Assembly (NCBI GenBank): GCA_051653405.1
Contig: JBOFWC010000168.1
Location: forward strand, 1 to 21,191
Reading direction: 5' to 3'
DNA from: Proteocatella sp051653405
GTDB lineage: Bacteria > Bacillota > Clostridia > Peptostreptococcales > Filifactoraceae
DNA length: 21,191 nt
Shown: positions 14,985 through 21,191 of the stretch, one piece after another
How positions within the stretch are numbered: the stretch's first letter is position 1
Layout of the letters: the number at the start of each line of letters is the position of its first letter
The notes under the pieces: generated by a model
The model's database searches: none
Told to the model about the DNA's origin: nothing
What the model saw: only the letters and a program-made list of their open reading frames with translations
Translations under genes and position numbers: made by a program

Positions 14985-16106
14985 ATGTCAGCAATAAGAT
15001 ATGAATTAATTAAAACCTGTAAGCAATCAGGAGCTAGGTTAGGGAAACTTTATACACCTCATGGAGTTATTGATACTCCAATTTTTATGCCTGTAGGTAC
15101 TCAGGCTACTGTAAAATCTATGACGCCAGAAGAACTAAAGGAAATGGATGCGAGAATAATTCTTTCTAACACATACCACCTTTATATGAGACCTGGACAT
15201 AAGCTTATAGAAAAAGCAGGAGGCCTTCATAACTTTATGAACTGGGACAGAGCTATTCTTACAGATAGTGGTGGGTTTCAGGTGTTTAGTTTAGGAGACC
15301 TTCGAAAAATAAAAGAAGAGGGTGTCGAGTTTAGATCGCACCTTGATGGTTCAAAGCATTTTATAAGCCCAGAAAAGGCTATAGAAATACAAAATTCTCT
15401 TGGGGCAGATATAATAATGAGTTTTGACGAATGTGCGCCATATCCAGCAGATTATGATTATGTCAAGAAATCTATGGAGAGAACTACAAGATGGGCAAAA
15501 CGTGGACTAGATGCCCATAAGAGACCTCATGATCAAGCGCTTTTTGGAATAGTTCAAGGGGGAATGTACAACGATCTTAGATATGAATCTGCGATGCAGC
15601 TTCAAGAAATAGATTTTCCGGGTTATTCAATAGGCGGGCTTTCTGTAGGAGAACCTAAAGAGATAATGAACGATGTGCTTGAAAATATTACGCCTCATAT
15701 GCCTAAGGATAAACCTAGGTATCTAATGGGAGTTGGAAGCCCAGATGATCTTATAGAAGGGGTTATAAGAGGAGTTGATATGTTTGACTGCGTACTTCCT
15801 ACTAGAATTGCTAGAAATGGCACAGCTATGACATCCATGGGAAAACTTGTAGTAAGAAACGCGACATATCAAGAAGATTTCATGCCTATGGACCCTAATT
15901 GTAACTGTTATGCGTGCAGAAACTATTCAAGAGCTTATATAAGACATCTTGTTAAAGCGGATGAGATATTAGCAGCTAGACTTATAACTACACACAACCT
16001 TCACTTCTTATTAAATCTTATGAAAAATATAAGAGAAGCTATAATGCAGGATAGACTTTTAGACTTTAGAAAAGAATTTTTTGCAAATTATGGTTATAAA
16101 TTGTAA
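14985..16106 (+). CDS. tgt: Queuine/preQ1 tRNA-guanine transglycosylase Tgt
   Basis: Tgt exchanges guanine-34 of GUN-anticodon tRNAs for preQ1, the entry step of queuosine modification. In 373 residues: D94 in TDSGGFQVFSL (general acid), the GGLSVGEP loop in the substrate pocket, the nucleophilic Asp within DMFDCVLPTR, and a zinc site CNCYAC followed by a His in IRHL. This is the bacterial preQ1-using architecture with all catalytic residues in place. An AAGGAG site lies 7 bases before the ATG. It is the last gene of the ruv-queA-tgt series; no U-tract hairpin follows, so transcription may continue into yajC. Confidence 0.97.
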   Translation: MSAIRYELIKTCKQSGARLGKLYTPHGVIDTPIFMPVGTQATVKSMTPEELKEMDARIILSNTYHLYMRPGHKLIEKAGGLHNFMNWDRAILTDSGGFQVFSLGDLRKIKEEGVEFRSHLDGSKHFISPEKAIEIQNSLGADIIMSFDECAPYPADYDYVKKSMERTTRWAKRGLDAHKRPHDQALFGIVQGGMYNDLRYESAMQLQEIDFPGYSIGGLSVGEPKEIMNDVLENITPHMPKDKPRYLMGVGSPDDLIEGVIRGVDMFDCVLPTRIARNGTAMTSMGKLVVRNATYQEDFMPMDPNCNCYACRNYSRAYIRHLVKADEILAARLITTHNLHFLLNLMKNIREAIMQDRLLDFRKEFFANYGYKL

Positions 16107-16219
16107 AAAAATCGTATGAATTTCTTTAAAAATAGAGTAAAACTTGAAAAAATATAGATTTATCTATTGAAATGTAGTATCATCTATAGAGAGGAAGTAT
16201 CAATTTAAGGAGGAGAATA

Positions 16220-16498
16220 ATGGGAGCACAACAAATTGTAAACTTGGCGGTACCTATAGGTTTTCTGGTAGTTTTTTACTTCTTACTTATAAGACCTCAA
16301 CAAAAGAGAGATAAAGCTGTAAAAACTATGAGAGAAGCTTTAAAATCTGGAGATGAAGTGGTTACTATAGGTGGGATTGTTGGAAGAATTATGAAGGTAA
16401 CTGATGAGACGGTGACTATCGAAGTTGGAGCAGATAAGACTAAGCTTACTGTTGAAAAATGGGGAATCGGGAAAGTTACAAATTCTAACGAAAATTAA
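16220..16498 (+). CDS. yajC: Preprotein translocase accessory subunit YajC
   Basis: YajC is the small single-pass membrane protein of the SecDF-YajC complex that assists Sec export. Seen: one membrane segment (about residues 9-27), the RPQQKRDK motif right after it, and the VVTIGGIVGRI motif that marks the family. The 92-residue length is normal. It has the strong AAGGAGG site and is followed by a terminator, which separates it from secD. A promoter in the 113 bases before it is not convincing; read-through from tgt is likely. Confidence 0.93.
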   Translation: MGAQQIVNLAVPIGFLVVFYFLLIRPQQKRDKAVKTMREALKSGDEVVTIGGIVGRIMKVTDETVTIEVGADKTKLTVEKWGIGKVTNSNEN

Positions 16499-16512
16499 AT
16501 TTAATTTAATTC

Positions 16513-16548
16513 AAAAATCTTCTGCTTTTGCAAGTGGAAGATTTTTTT
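16513..16548 (+). terminator. Rho-independent terminator after yajC
   Basis: Stem 16513-16527 with 16532-16546, containing two G-T wobbles, a 4-base loop and a T-run to 16548. Its A-rich left arm could also act in the opposite orientation, but no - strand gene is near. Confidence 0.85.
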
Positions 16549-16580
16549 GAGAAAATATATAATATTTAAGGAGGTATTTT

Positions 16581-17084
16581 GTGATAATGGAATTTTTAGG
16601 AAGTAGTCCTAAGATATCAGAAGAAGCTTTTTGTGCGCCTAATGCAGTTATAATAGGTTCGGCTACAGTTTTGGAAGATGCAAGTGTTTGGTTTGGAGCA
16701 TGTGTAAGAGCAGATAATGAGAAGATTCATATTGGAAAAGGTACGAATATTCAAGACTTAACAGTTATACATGTGGACGATGTAACGCCTGTATGGATAG
16801 GAGATTATGTTACAGTGGGACATAGCTGCATAATCCATGGCGCAACAATAGAAGACAATGTTTTAGTTGGAATGGGCTCTGTAGTTATGGATGGGGCTAA
16901 AATAGCTAAGAACACTATAATTGGAGCGGGCTCATTAGTACCTATGGGAAAAGAATATCCATCAGGAGTGCTTGTTATGGGAAGACCAGCTAAAGTAGTA
17001 AGAGAACTTACTGAAGACGAGATTGATGGAATAACAAAATCGGCACAGGGATATATTGAAAAATCAAAAAAATACATGAAATAG
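16581..17084 (+). CDS. Gamma-carbonic-anhydrase-like left-handed beta-helix protein
   Basis: This is a 167-residue hexapeptide-repeat protein of the gamma-class carbonic anhydrase (Cam/YrdA/PaaY) family, with a possible CO2 hydration role or another metal-dependent acyl-type role. Seen: repeated hexapeptides forming a left-handed beta-helix (IGSATV, VLEDAS, VWFGAC, IGKGTN, IGDYVT and so on), three conserved metal-ligand histidines H64, H81 and H86, the upstream R43/D45 pair, Q58 and D59, and a C-terminal helix. The start GTG 16581 is favoured over ATG 16587 because AAGGAGG (16568-16574) lies 6 bases before it. It ends 14 bases before secD and is probably cotranscribed with it. True carbonic anhydrase activity is unproven: the extra acidic loop of archetypal Cam is missing, as in many bacterial members. 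Confidence 0.9.
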   Translation: MIMEFLGSSPKISEEAFCAPNAVIIGSATVLEDASVWFGACVRADNEKIHIGKGTNIQDLTVIHVDDVTPVWIGDYVTVGHSCIIHGATIEDNVLVGMGSVVMDGAKIAKNTIIGAGSLVPMGKEYPSGVLVMGRPAKVVRELTEDEIDGITKSAQGYIEKSKKYMK

Positions 17085-17098
17085 GATAGGGAATCTTT

Positions 17099-18355
17099 AT
17101 GAAAAATACTAAAAGTAAATTTATTTTTTTCCTAATTACAATTATTATAGCACTTTGTGCATATACAGCTTTTTTAGGAATAGATGCAGGTGGAATTAAA
17201 GTAAATAGTACGGTATCAAATATAAAACAGGGACTTGATTTAAAAGGTGGAGTATTCATGCTTTATGAAGCGGAAACTGATATGACCGGTCAAGAACTAG
17301 ATGATCTTATGGATCAAACTATAGCTGTTTTTAGAAAGAGAATAGATGGAATGGGGCTTACAGAGCCAGTTATAGTAAGAGAAGGTGAAAAAAGAATAAG
17401 AATAGAACTTCCTGGGGTAAAAGATGCACAGCAGGCTATAAATGCTATTGGTAAGACTGCGCAGCTTCAATTTGTAACAGTCGAAGGAGACGTTTTAGTT
17501 ACAGGAGCAGATGTAAAAGATGCAAAGGTAGCAATAAATTCTAAAGATAATCAGCCAGTAGTTTCACTTCAGTTTACTCCAGAGGGAGCACAGAAATTTG
17601 CAGATGCTTCGGCTAAACTTGCAGGCACAGGTCAGCCACTTGTTATTGTATTAGATAATGAAGTTATTTCGAGTCCTACGATAAGTACTGCAATTACAGG
17701 GGGAAGTGCTCAAATCGAAGGAAACTTCACTGTAGATAGTGCTTCAGAACTTGCAAATCTTATAAGAGGAGGAGCACTTCCAGTAAACTTTACTGAGGTT
17801 CAAAGTTCAATTGTATCAGCAACCCTTGGAGTGGATGCATTAAACAAAAGTATAATGGGAGCGCTTATTGGTATTGCCCTTGTTATGTTATTTATGATAG
17901 TTTACTACAAGTTACCTGGATTTGTAGCAACTATAGCACTTACTTCATATATGGTAATAGTAGCATATGTATATCAATTAATAGGCGTTACACTTACGCT
18001 TCCGGGAATTGCAGCACTTATACTATCCGTGGGAATGGCAGTAGATGCGAATGTTATAATTTTTGAGCGTATAAAAGAAGAAATTATAAATGGAAAATCT
18101 ATAAGGGTATCAATTGATTCTGGATTTAAAAAGGCTCTGTCTACTATTTTAGACTCTCAAATAACTACTTTTATAGCAGGTATAGTGCTTTATTATTTTG
18201 GAACAGGACAAATAAAGGGATTTGCTATAACACTTATGATTGGTATAATAGTTTCTATGTTTACTGCACTTACAATAACAAAATTAATCCTGAAAAATTT
18301 AGTTAATGGTTTTGGCATAAATGATAAAAAATATTTTGGGGTTAAGGAGGCTTAG
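17099..18355 (+). CDS. secD: Protein translocase subunit SecD
   Basis: SecD is the larger half of the SecDF RND-type complex that uses the proton gradient to pull exported proteins across the membrane. The 418 residues show an N-terminal membrane segment (about 7-26), the conserved QGLDLKGGVFM motif, a periplasmic/extracellular P1 domain, and five C-terminal membrane helices with the motif GMAVDANVIIFERIKEE (proton-relay Asp) near residue 315. The length is at the short end for Gram-positive stand-alone SecD. The separate secF five bases downstream means the common fused SecDF form is not used here. Start ATG 17099 follows a weak GGATAGGGA region. Confidence 0.95.
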   Translation: MKNTKSKFIFFLITIIIALCAYTAFLGIDAGGIKVNSTVSNIKQGLDLKGGVFMLYEAETDMTGQELDDLMDQTIAVFRKRIDGMGLTEPVIVREGEKRIRIELPGVKDAQQAINAIGKTAQLQFVTVEGDVLVTGADVKDAKVAINSKDNQPVVSLQFTPEGAQKFADASAKLAGTGQPLVIVLDNEVISSPTISTAITGGSAQIEGNFTVDSASELANLIRGGALPVNFTEVQSSIVSATLGVDALNKSIMGALIGIALVMLFMIVYYKLPGFVATIALTSYMVIVAYVYQLIGVTLTLPGIAALILSVGMAVDANVIIFERIKEEIINGKSIRVSIDSGFKKALSTILDSQITTFIAGIVLYYFGTGQIKGFAITLMIGIIVSMFTALTITKLILKNLVNGFGINDKKYFGVKEA

Positions 18356-18360
18356 TTATT

Positions 18361-19266
18361 ATGAAAATTAAATCAGAATTAAAAATAATAAAAAACTATA
18401 AGATGTATTTTGCAGTTTCGTTTGCAGTAATCATTATAGGATTTGCGATTGCAGGAGTAAAAGGGTTTAACTTCGGAATAGACTTTACAGGTGGAACGCT
18501 TATAGAAATAAATATGGGCCAATATGTAGACGTGAATGAAATAAGAACTATAACGGATACTGTTGATAAAAATATGCAAATTAACTATATTGGAGAAAAT
18601 AAAGATGGTATTCAGCTTAAAACTACAGTTGATTTAAATAATGAAAAAAGAACTGAAGTTTTCAATGAATTTGCTAGTAAATATAATCTTACTAAAGATG
18701 ATTTAGTTAAGTCTGATCAATTTGGGCCAGCTGTTGGAAAAGAAATACAGCAAAAAGCTTTGATATCAATAATTATAGCTACATTAGCTATGCTTGTCTA
18801 TATATCACTTAGATTTAAATTTGAATTTGGTATAGCGGCTATTATAGCACTTCTTCATGACGTATTAACAGTAGTTGCAATATATGCTATATTCCAAATA
18901 CCACTAAATAATCCATTTGTAGCAGCAATGCTTACAGTAGTAGGATACTCAATAAATGATACAATCGTTGTATTTGATAGAATAAGAGAAAATATGAGAG
19001 GGGCAAAAAGAGATTCTCATGAAGAGGTAGCTGATTTATCAATAAACCAGACACTTTCTAGATCTATAAATACTTCACTTACTACATTACTTTCTATAGT
19101 AGCCCTATATATTATGGGAGTAGATTCAATAAAAGAATTTACACTTCCACTTATAGCGGGGATATCTATAGGAGTTTATTCATCAATATTTATAGCAAGT
19201 CCTATTTGGGTTTTAATAAATAAAAAGATGAGAAAAAAACAAATACAAAATATAGCGTCTAATTAA
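18361..19266 (+). CDS. secF: Protein translocase subunit SecF
   Basis: SecF is the smaller half of the SecDF complex. In 301 residues: a first membrane segment at about 13-33, the signature FNFGIDFTGGTLIEI, a short extracytoplasmic domain, then five membrane helices with VVGYSINDTIVVFDRIREN (proton-path Asp and Arg) near residue 190-212. It starts 5 bases after the secD stop with a strong AAGGAGG site inside the end of secD, indicating tight coupling. It is the last gene of the unit before a terminator. Confidence 0.96.
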   Translation: MKIKSELKIIKNYKMYFAVSFAVIIIGFAIAGVKGFNFGIDFTGGTLIEINMGQYVDVNEIRTITDTVDKNMQINYIGENKDGIQLKTTVDLNNEKRTEVFNEFASKYNLTKDDLVKSDQFGPAVGKEIQQKALISIIIATLAMLVYISLRFKFEFGIAAIIALLHDVLTVVAIYAIFQIPLNNPFVAAMLTVVGYSINDTIVVFDRIRENMRGAKRDSHEEVADLSINQTLSRSINTSLTTLLSIVALYIMGVDSIKEFTLPLIAGISIGVYSSIFIASPIWVLINKKMRKKQIQNIASN

Positions 19267-19310
19267 TTTAAATGATGTAATAATCAGTTAGTAGCTATTT
19301 CAAAAGTAAG

Positions 19311-19356
19311 AAGAGATACAATCTTAATGTTTCATTTAAGAGAATATCTCTTTTTT
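19311..19356 (+). terminator. Rho-independent terminator after secF
   Basis: Two-part stem: 19311-19318 pairs with 19345-19352 and, after a 3-base internal loop on each side, 19322-19327 pairs with 19336-19341. It is followed by a T-run to 19356. Confidence 0.8.
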
Positions 19357-19394
19357 GTTTAAATTAATTTTCTTTGGTTATATAAGTATTAGGT

Positions 19395-19408
19395 TATAAA
19401 TATTTATA
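19395..19408 (+). promoter_or_regulatory. AT-rich palindrome (PerR-like?) before the ferritin-like gene
   Basis: TATAAATATTTATA is a perfect 14-bp palindrome located 19 bases before the ATG. It resembles the PerR box TTATAATNATTATAA in composition but lacks the central unpaired base, so the match is partial. A Fur-family operator controlling an iron-binding protein would make sense; AT-rich chance symmetry is the alternative. Confidence 0.35.
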
Positions 19409-19426
19409 TAAAAAGGAGAATATGAT

Positions 19427-19939
19427 ATGGGATCAAGAGCCGTACAGATAGCAAATTTAAATGTAGAAGAATTGATAAAAAACTTAAATGAAGCTTTATC
19501 AGAAGAGTGGCTTGCATTTTATCAATATTGGGTGGGAGCAAGAGTTATGGAAGGTCCTATGAGATCTGAAGTAGAACCGGAACTTCTTTTACATGCACAG
19601 CAGGAACTTAATCATGCAGTGCTTGTAGTGCAAAGAATAATTCAACTTGGAGGAACTCCTATATTAAATCCTAAGGAATGGTTTGATCATGCAAAATGTG
19701 CATATGAATCACCAACTGATCCATATATAGAAGAAATTTTAAAACAGAATTTAAATGGAGAAAGATGCGCTATCTCAAGATATCAATCTATAGCAGATAT
19801 GACAAATGGTAAAGATTATGCCACTTATCAGATGGCGGTAACAATATTAAATGAAGAAATAGAACATGAAGAAGATATTGAAGCGTGGATTAAGGATATC
19901 GAAAGATTGAAAGAGGATATAAGAAAAATAAGAATATAG
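19427..19939 (+). CDS. Ferritin-like protein of the Dps-like (DPSL/thioferritin) type
   Basis: This is a 170-residue four-helix-bundle protein of the ferritin-like superfamily, probably cytosolic, acting in iron oxidation/storage or peroxide defence. Carboxylate and His ligands of a di-iron site can be traced: E27, E60 and H63 (E-x2-H), E112, and E144 with H147 (E-x2-H). Two cysteines, C91 and C114, sit around helix 4 as in DPSL/thioferritin proteins, which carry a Cys pair next to the ferroxidase centre and assemble as 12-mers. This two-Cys, two E-x2-H layout separates it from ordinary Dps (no intrasubunit E-x2-H pair) and from 24-mer ferritins. It is monocistronic with AAAAAGGAG before the ATG. 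The general ferritin-like call is sure; DPSL is my best assignment. Confidence 0.82.
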   Translation: MGSRAVQIANLNVEELIKNLNEALSEEWLAFYQYWVGARVMEGPMRSEVEPELLLHAQQELNHAVLVVQRIIQLGGTPILNPKEWFDHAKCAYESPTDPYIEEILKQNLNGERCAISRYQSIADMTNGKDYATYQMAVTILNEEIEHEEDIEAWIKDIERLKEDIRKIRI

Positions 19940-19964
19940 CATATTTTTGCAAATAAGTTTATAA

Positions 19965-20010
19965 CATAAAAAAATAAGAATTGCATTATAGCGACTCTTA
20001 TTTTTTTATG
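19965..20010. terminator. Bidirectional terminator between the ferritin-like gene and lysR
   Basis: Perfect 15-bp stem (19965-19979 with 19996-20010), with a further 4-bp inner stem in the 16-base loop. A7 in the left arm and T7 in the right arm give a U-tract in both directions, suiting the two convergent genes. Confidence 0.88.
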
Positions 20011-20011
20011 T

Positions 20012-20899
20012 TTATTTAAATTTAGATGAAATAAAATCTAAGAATTTAATTTCGATAGGTGTAAGTACAGCTTTTTTGTGAACTATGAAATAAAAAGCTC
20101 TTAAGGTATTAATATCTGTAATATCGTATACGCAAATATTACTATCAGGAGAGATATTTTTTGCTGAACTTGAAGGGATAAATGCATAACCTACATTTTT
20201 TGCTACTAAACTTTTAGCTACATTAAAACTTTCTGTTATTACAACTATATTTAAATCAGAAATATTTTTTTTTCTAGATGAAAGTTCTTTTGAAAATATT
20301 TTTCCGCTACCAGACCCTTCTTCACGCATTATCAGTGGAAGTGTAAGGATTTCATCAAAGGTTATTGTCGATTTGGAAATTCCATCTTTTTGGGGGCCTA
20401 TTAGCACCATATTATCCTCAAATACTTTAACGGATTCAAAGTCACTTCCAGGTTTAGAACCTATGAAACCCATTGAATATTTATTTTCATCTATCGATTC
20501 TAAAACATCTTGAGAATCTAGGTGGTGAATCTTGAATCTGATTCCAGGGAAATGATTTGAAAAATCAGCTATTATATCAGGAAGTACAAACTCTTCTGGT
20601 ACAGAACTTGAAGGAAGCTCAATCATACCATCAAATCTTCCGATGATATCGTTTATGGTAAATACCGCACTATCTCTTTTTTTGATTATTTCTATCGCAT
20701 GATCTTTAAAAGTTTTGCCAGCAGAAGTAAGCTCTATTGTTTTCCCTTTTCTGTCAAAAAGAAGAATTCCAAGTTCGCTTTCTAAGTTTTGTATATGATT
20801 TGATAAAGTTGGTTGGGTCAAATAAAGCTCACGTGCAGCTTTGGAAAAACTATTATATTTCGCAATAGCTATAAAACTTTCTAATTGTTTAAAATCCAT
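20012..20899 (-). CDS. LysR family transcriptional regulator (CysB/CysL-like clade)
   Basis: This is a 295-residue LysR-type regulator. The N-terminal winged HTH (residues 1-60) carries the canonical MDFKQLESFIAIAKYNSFSK start, AARELYLTQPTLSNHIQNLE recognition segment and LLFDRKGK, followed by a linker helix and a two-lobed effector-binding domain (from about residue 90, ELPSSSVPEEFVLPD). The N-terminal sequence is much like the LysR proteins annotated as selenium-metabolism-associated in Clostridia and like CysL/CysB types, so a sulfur or selenium link is plausible but unproven. An AGGAGT site precedes the ATG on the minus strand. It faces away from purR across a 233-base AT-rich intergenic region, and its own target is likely elsewhere or itself. 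It stops at the bidirectional terminator. Confidence 0.9.
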   Translation of the reverse strand: MDFKQLESFIAIAKYNSFSKAARELYLTQPTLSNHIQNLESELGILLFDRKGKTIELTSAGKTFKDHAIEIIKKRDSAVFTINDIIGRFDGMIELPSSSVPEEFVLPDIIADFSNHFPGIRFKIHHLDSQDVLESIDENKYSMGFIGSKPGSDFESVKVFEDNMVLIGPQKDGISKSTITFDEILTLPLIMREEGSGSGKIFSKELSSRKKNISDLNIVVITESFNVAKSLVAKNVGYAFIPSSSAKNISPDSNICVYDITDINTLRAFYFIVHKKAVLTPIEIKFLDFISSKFK

Positions 20900-21056
20900 A
20901 ATTTACTCCTTAAAATTCAGTATAAACAATATTATATCACTAAATTATAAATTAGATACAGACATTGTACAGTTTATCTATAACCATAATTAATAAATGT
21001 TATAGAAAAAGCGAATATACCTATAATTTATGATATAATTATAGATAATCTAATAT

Positions 21057-21074
21057 TTAATATTGAAATATTAA
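21057..21074. repeat. 18-base AT palindrome in the lysR/purR intergenic region
   Basis: TTAATATT-GA-AATATTAA has perfect 8-bp arms. It is 59 bases before purR and 158 bases from the lysR start. It may be an operator or chance symmetry in AT-rich DNA. Elsewhere in the 20900-21132 gap there are TATAAT-like boxes (21022-21027 and 21034-21039 on +; 20931-20936 on -) without good -35 partners. Confidence 0.3.
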
Positions 21075-21132
21075 GTGCAATATATTATAATAATATACGG
21101 ATAAACACGAATTTTAAATGGGAAGGTATGCG

Positions 21133-21191
21133 ATGAAGTTAAGAAAAAGTGAAAGAATAGGGGCAATTGTAAAAATGCTTTCAGATAATCC
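21133..21191 (+). CDS. purR: Purine operon repressor PurR, N-terminal fragment (cut by window end)
   Basis: Only 19 full codons are present, beginning MKLRKSERIGAIVKMLSDN. This matches the start of clostridial PurR proteins (MKxKRSERIxAIxKxLxxNP pattern), PRPP-responsive repressors with an N-terminal winged helix and a PRTase-like domain. The ATG at 21133 is preferred over 21128, which runs into a stop after two codons; a GGGAAGG ribosome site lies 6-13 bases upstream. In Clostridia, purR is usually followed by spoVG and glmU, which would confirm the call just beyond the window. The fragment is too short for certainty. Confidence 0.65.
   Translation, partial: MKLRKSERIGAIVKMLSDN

Noticed and set aside
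16154..16167. ATAGAT-TT-ATCTAT palindrome before yajC
   Set aside because: Arms are only 6 bp in very AT-rich DNA and no credible promoter surrounds it; chance symmetry is likely.
19267..19426. SCIFF six-cysteine peptide gene, often near secDF in Clostridia
   Set aside because: Neither this gap nor the yajC-to-secD region holds a short frame with six cysteines; only a terminator and the next gene's upstream region are seen.
21008..21115. Possible PurBoxes (CGAA-containing sites near 21012 and 21107)
   Set aside because: Both match the Bacillus PurBox only partly, are in the same orientation instead of inverted, and are about 95 bases apart instead of about 17.
1..21191. CRISPR arrays, insertion sequences, prophage genes, tRNA or rRNA genes
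   Set aside because: No regularly spaced repeats, transposase or integrase motifs, or RNA gene signatures were seen on either strand.

Overview
The window is AT-rich, gene-dense chromosomal DNA. Strong purine-rich Shine-Dalgarno sites, U-tract hairpin terminators and the gene content (ruvC-ruvA-ruvB, a SpoIID-domain gene, queA-tgt-yajC-secDF, an N-terminal-Cys Mrp ATPase, purR) point to an anaerobic member of the Clostridia. A Peptostreptococcales-like amino-acid fermenter is my best guess; genus and species cannot be fixed from the sequence alone. Almost everything lies on the + strand; only the LysR regulator near the right end is on the - strand. No tRNA, rRNA, CRISPR array, insertion sequence or prophage gene was seen, and there is no gap of 300 bases without a gene.

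Layout. (1) Bases 1-3490: the distal end of a Tad pilus/secretion locus (5'-truncated tadB-like gene, tadC-like gene), a DUF192 gene and a 471-residue coiled-coil protein, closed by a hairpin terminator. (2) 3523-5338: an ABC-3 family metal-ion permease with no ATPase or binding-protein gene beside it, driven by a promoter whose -35 box lies inside an 18-bp palindrome, then an Mrp/NBP35 ATPase and a terminator. (3) 5390-7230: a YbaK-type aminoacyl-tRNA deacylase and a class II CPD photolyase, two bases apart. (4) 7273-8658: a monocistronic iron-type alcohol dehydrogenase with a 16-bp palindrome set between -35 and -10, and a strong terminator. (5) 8693-10264: a protein with an N-terminal Rho_N/SAP-like segment and a C-terminal SEC-C zinc motif, a long perfect hairpin without a U-tract, and a small Cys-rich protein. 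(6) 10268-16548: a long operon ruvC-ruvA-ruvB-SpoIID-like-queA-tgt, then yajC. (7) 16581-19356: gamma-carbonic-anhydrase-like gene, secD, secF and a terminator. (8) 19395-20010: a ferritin-like protein with the two-cysteine pattern of Dps-like (DPSL/thioferritin) proteins, preceded by an AT palindrome and ending in a bidirectional terminator shared with the convergent lysR gene. (9) 20900-21191: the divergent intergenic region and the first codons of purR.

Functionally the core is housekeeping: Holliday-junction processing (RuvABC), queuosine modification of tRNA (QueA, Tgt) and Sec protein export (YajC, SecD, SecF). Around it sit stress and metal genes: photolyase, mistranslation editing, Fe-S ATPase, metal permease and ferritin-like protein. 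The most informative unexplained signals are the palindromes embedded in promoters (permease, alcohol dehydrogenase, ferritin-like gene). I saw no convincing new defence or mobile system. The best leads are the orphan metal permease with its operator, the SEC-C/Rho_N-like gene with its Cys-rich partner and hairpin, and the coiled-coil and DUF192 pair attached to the Tad locus.
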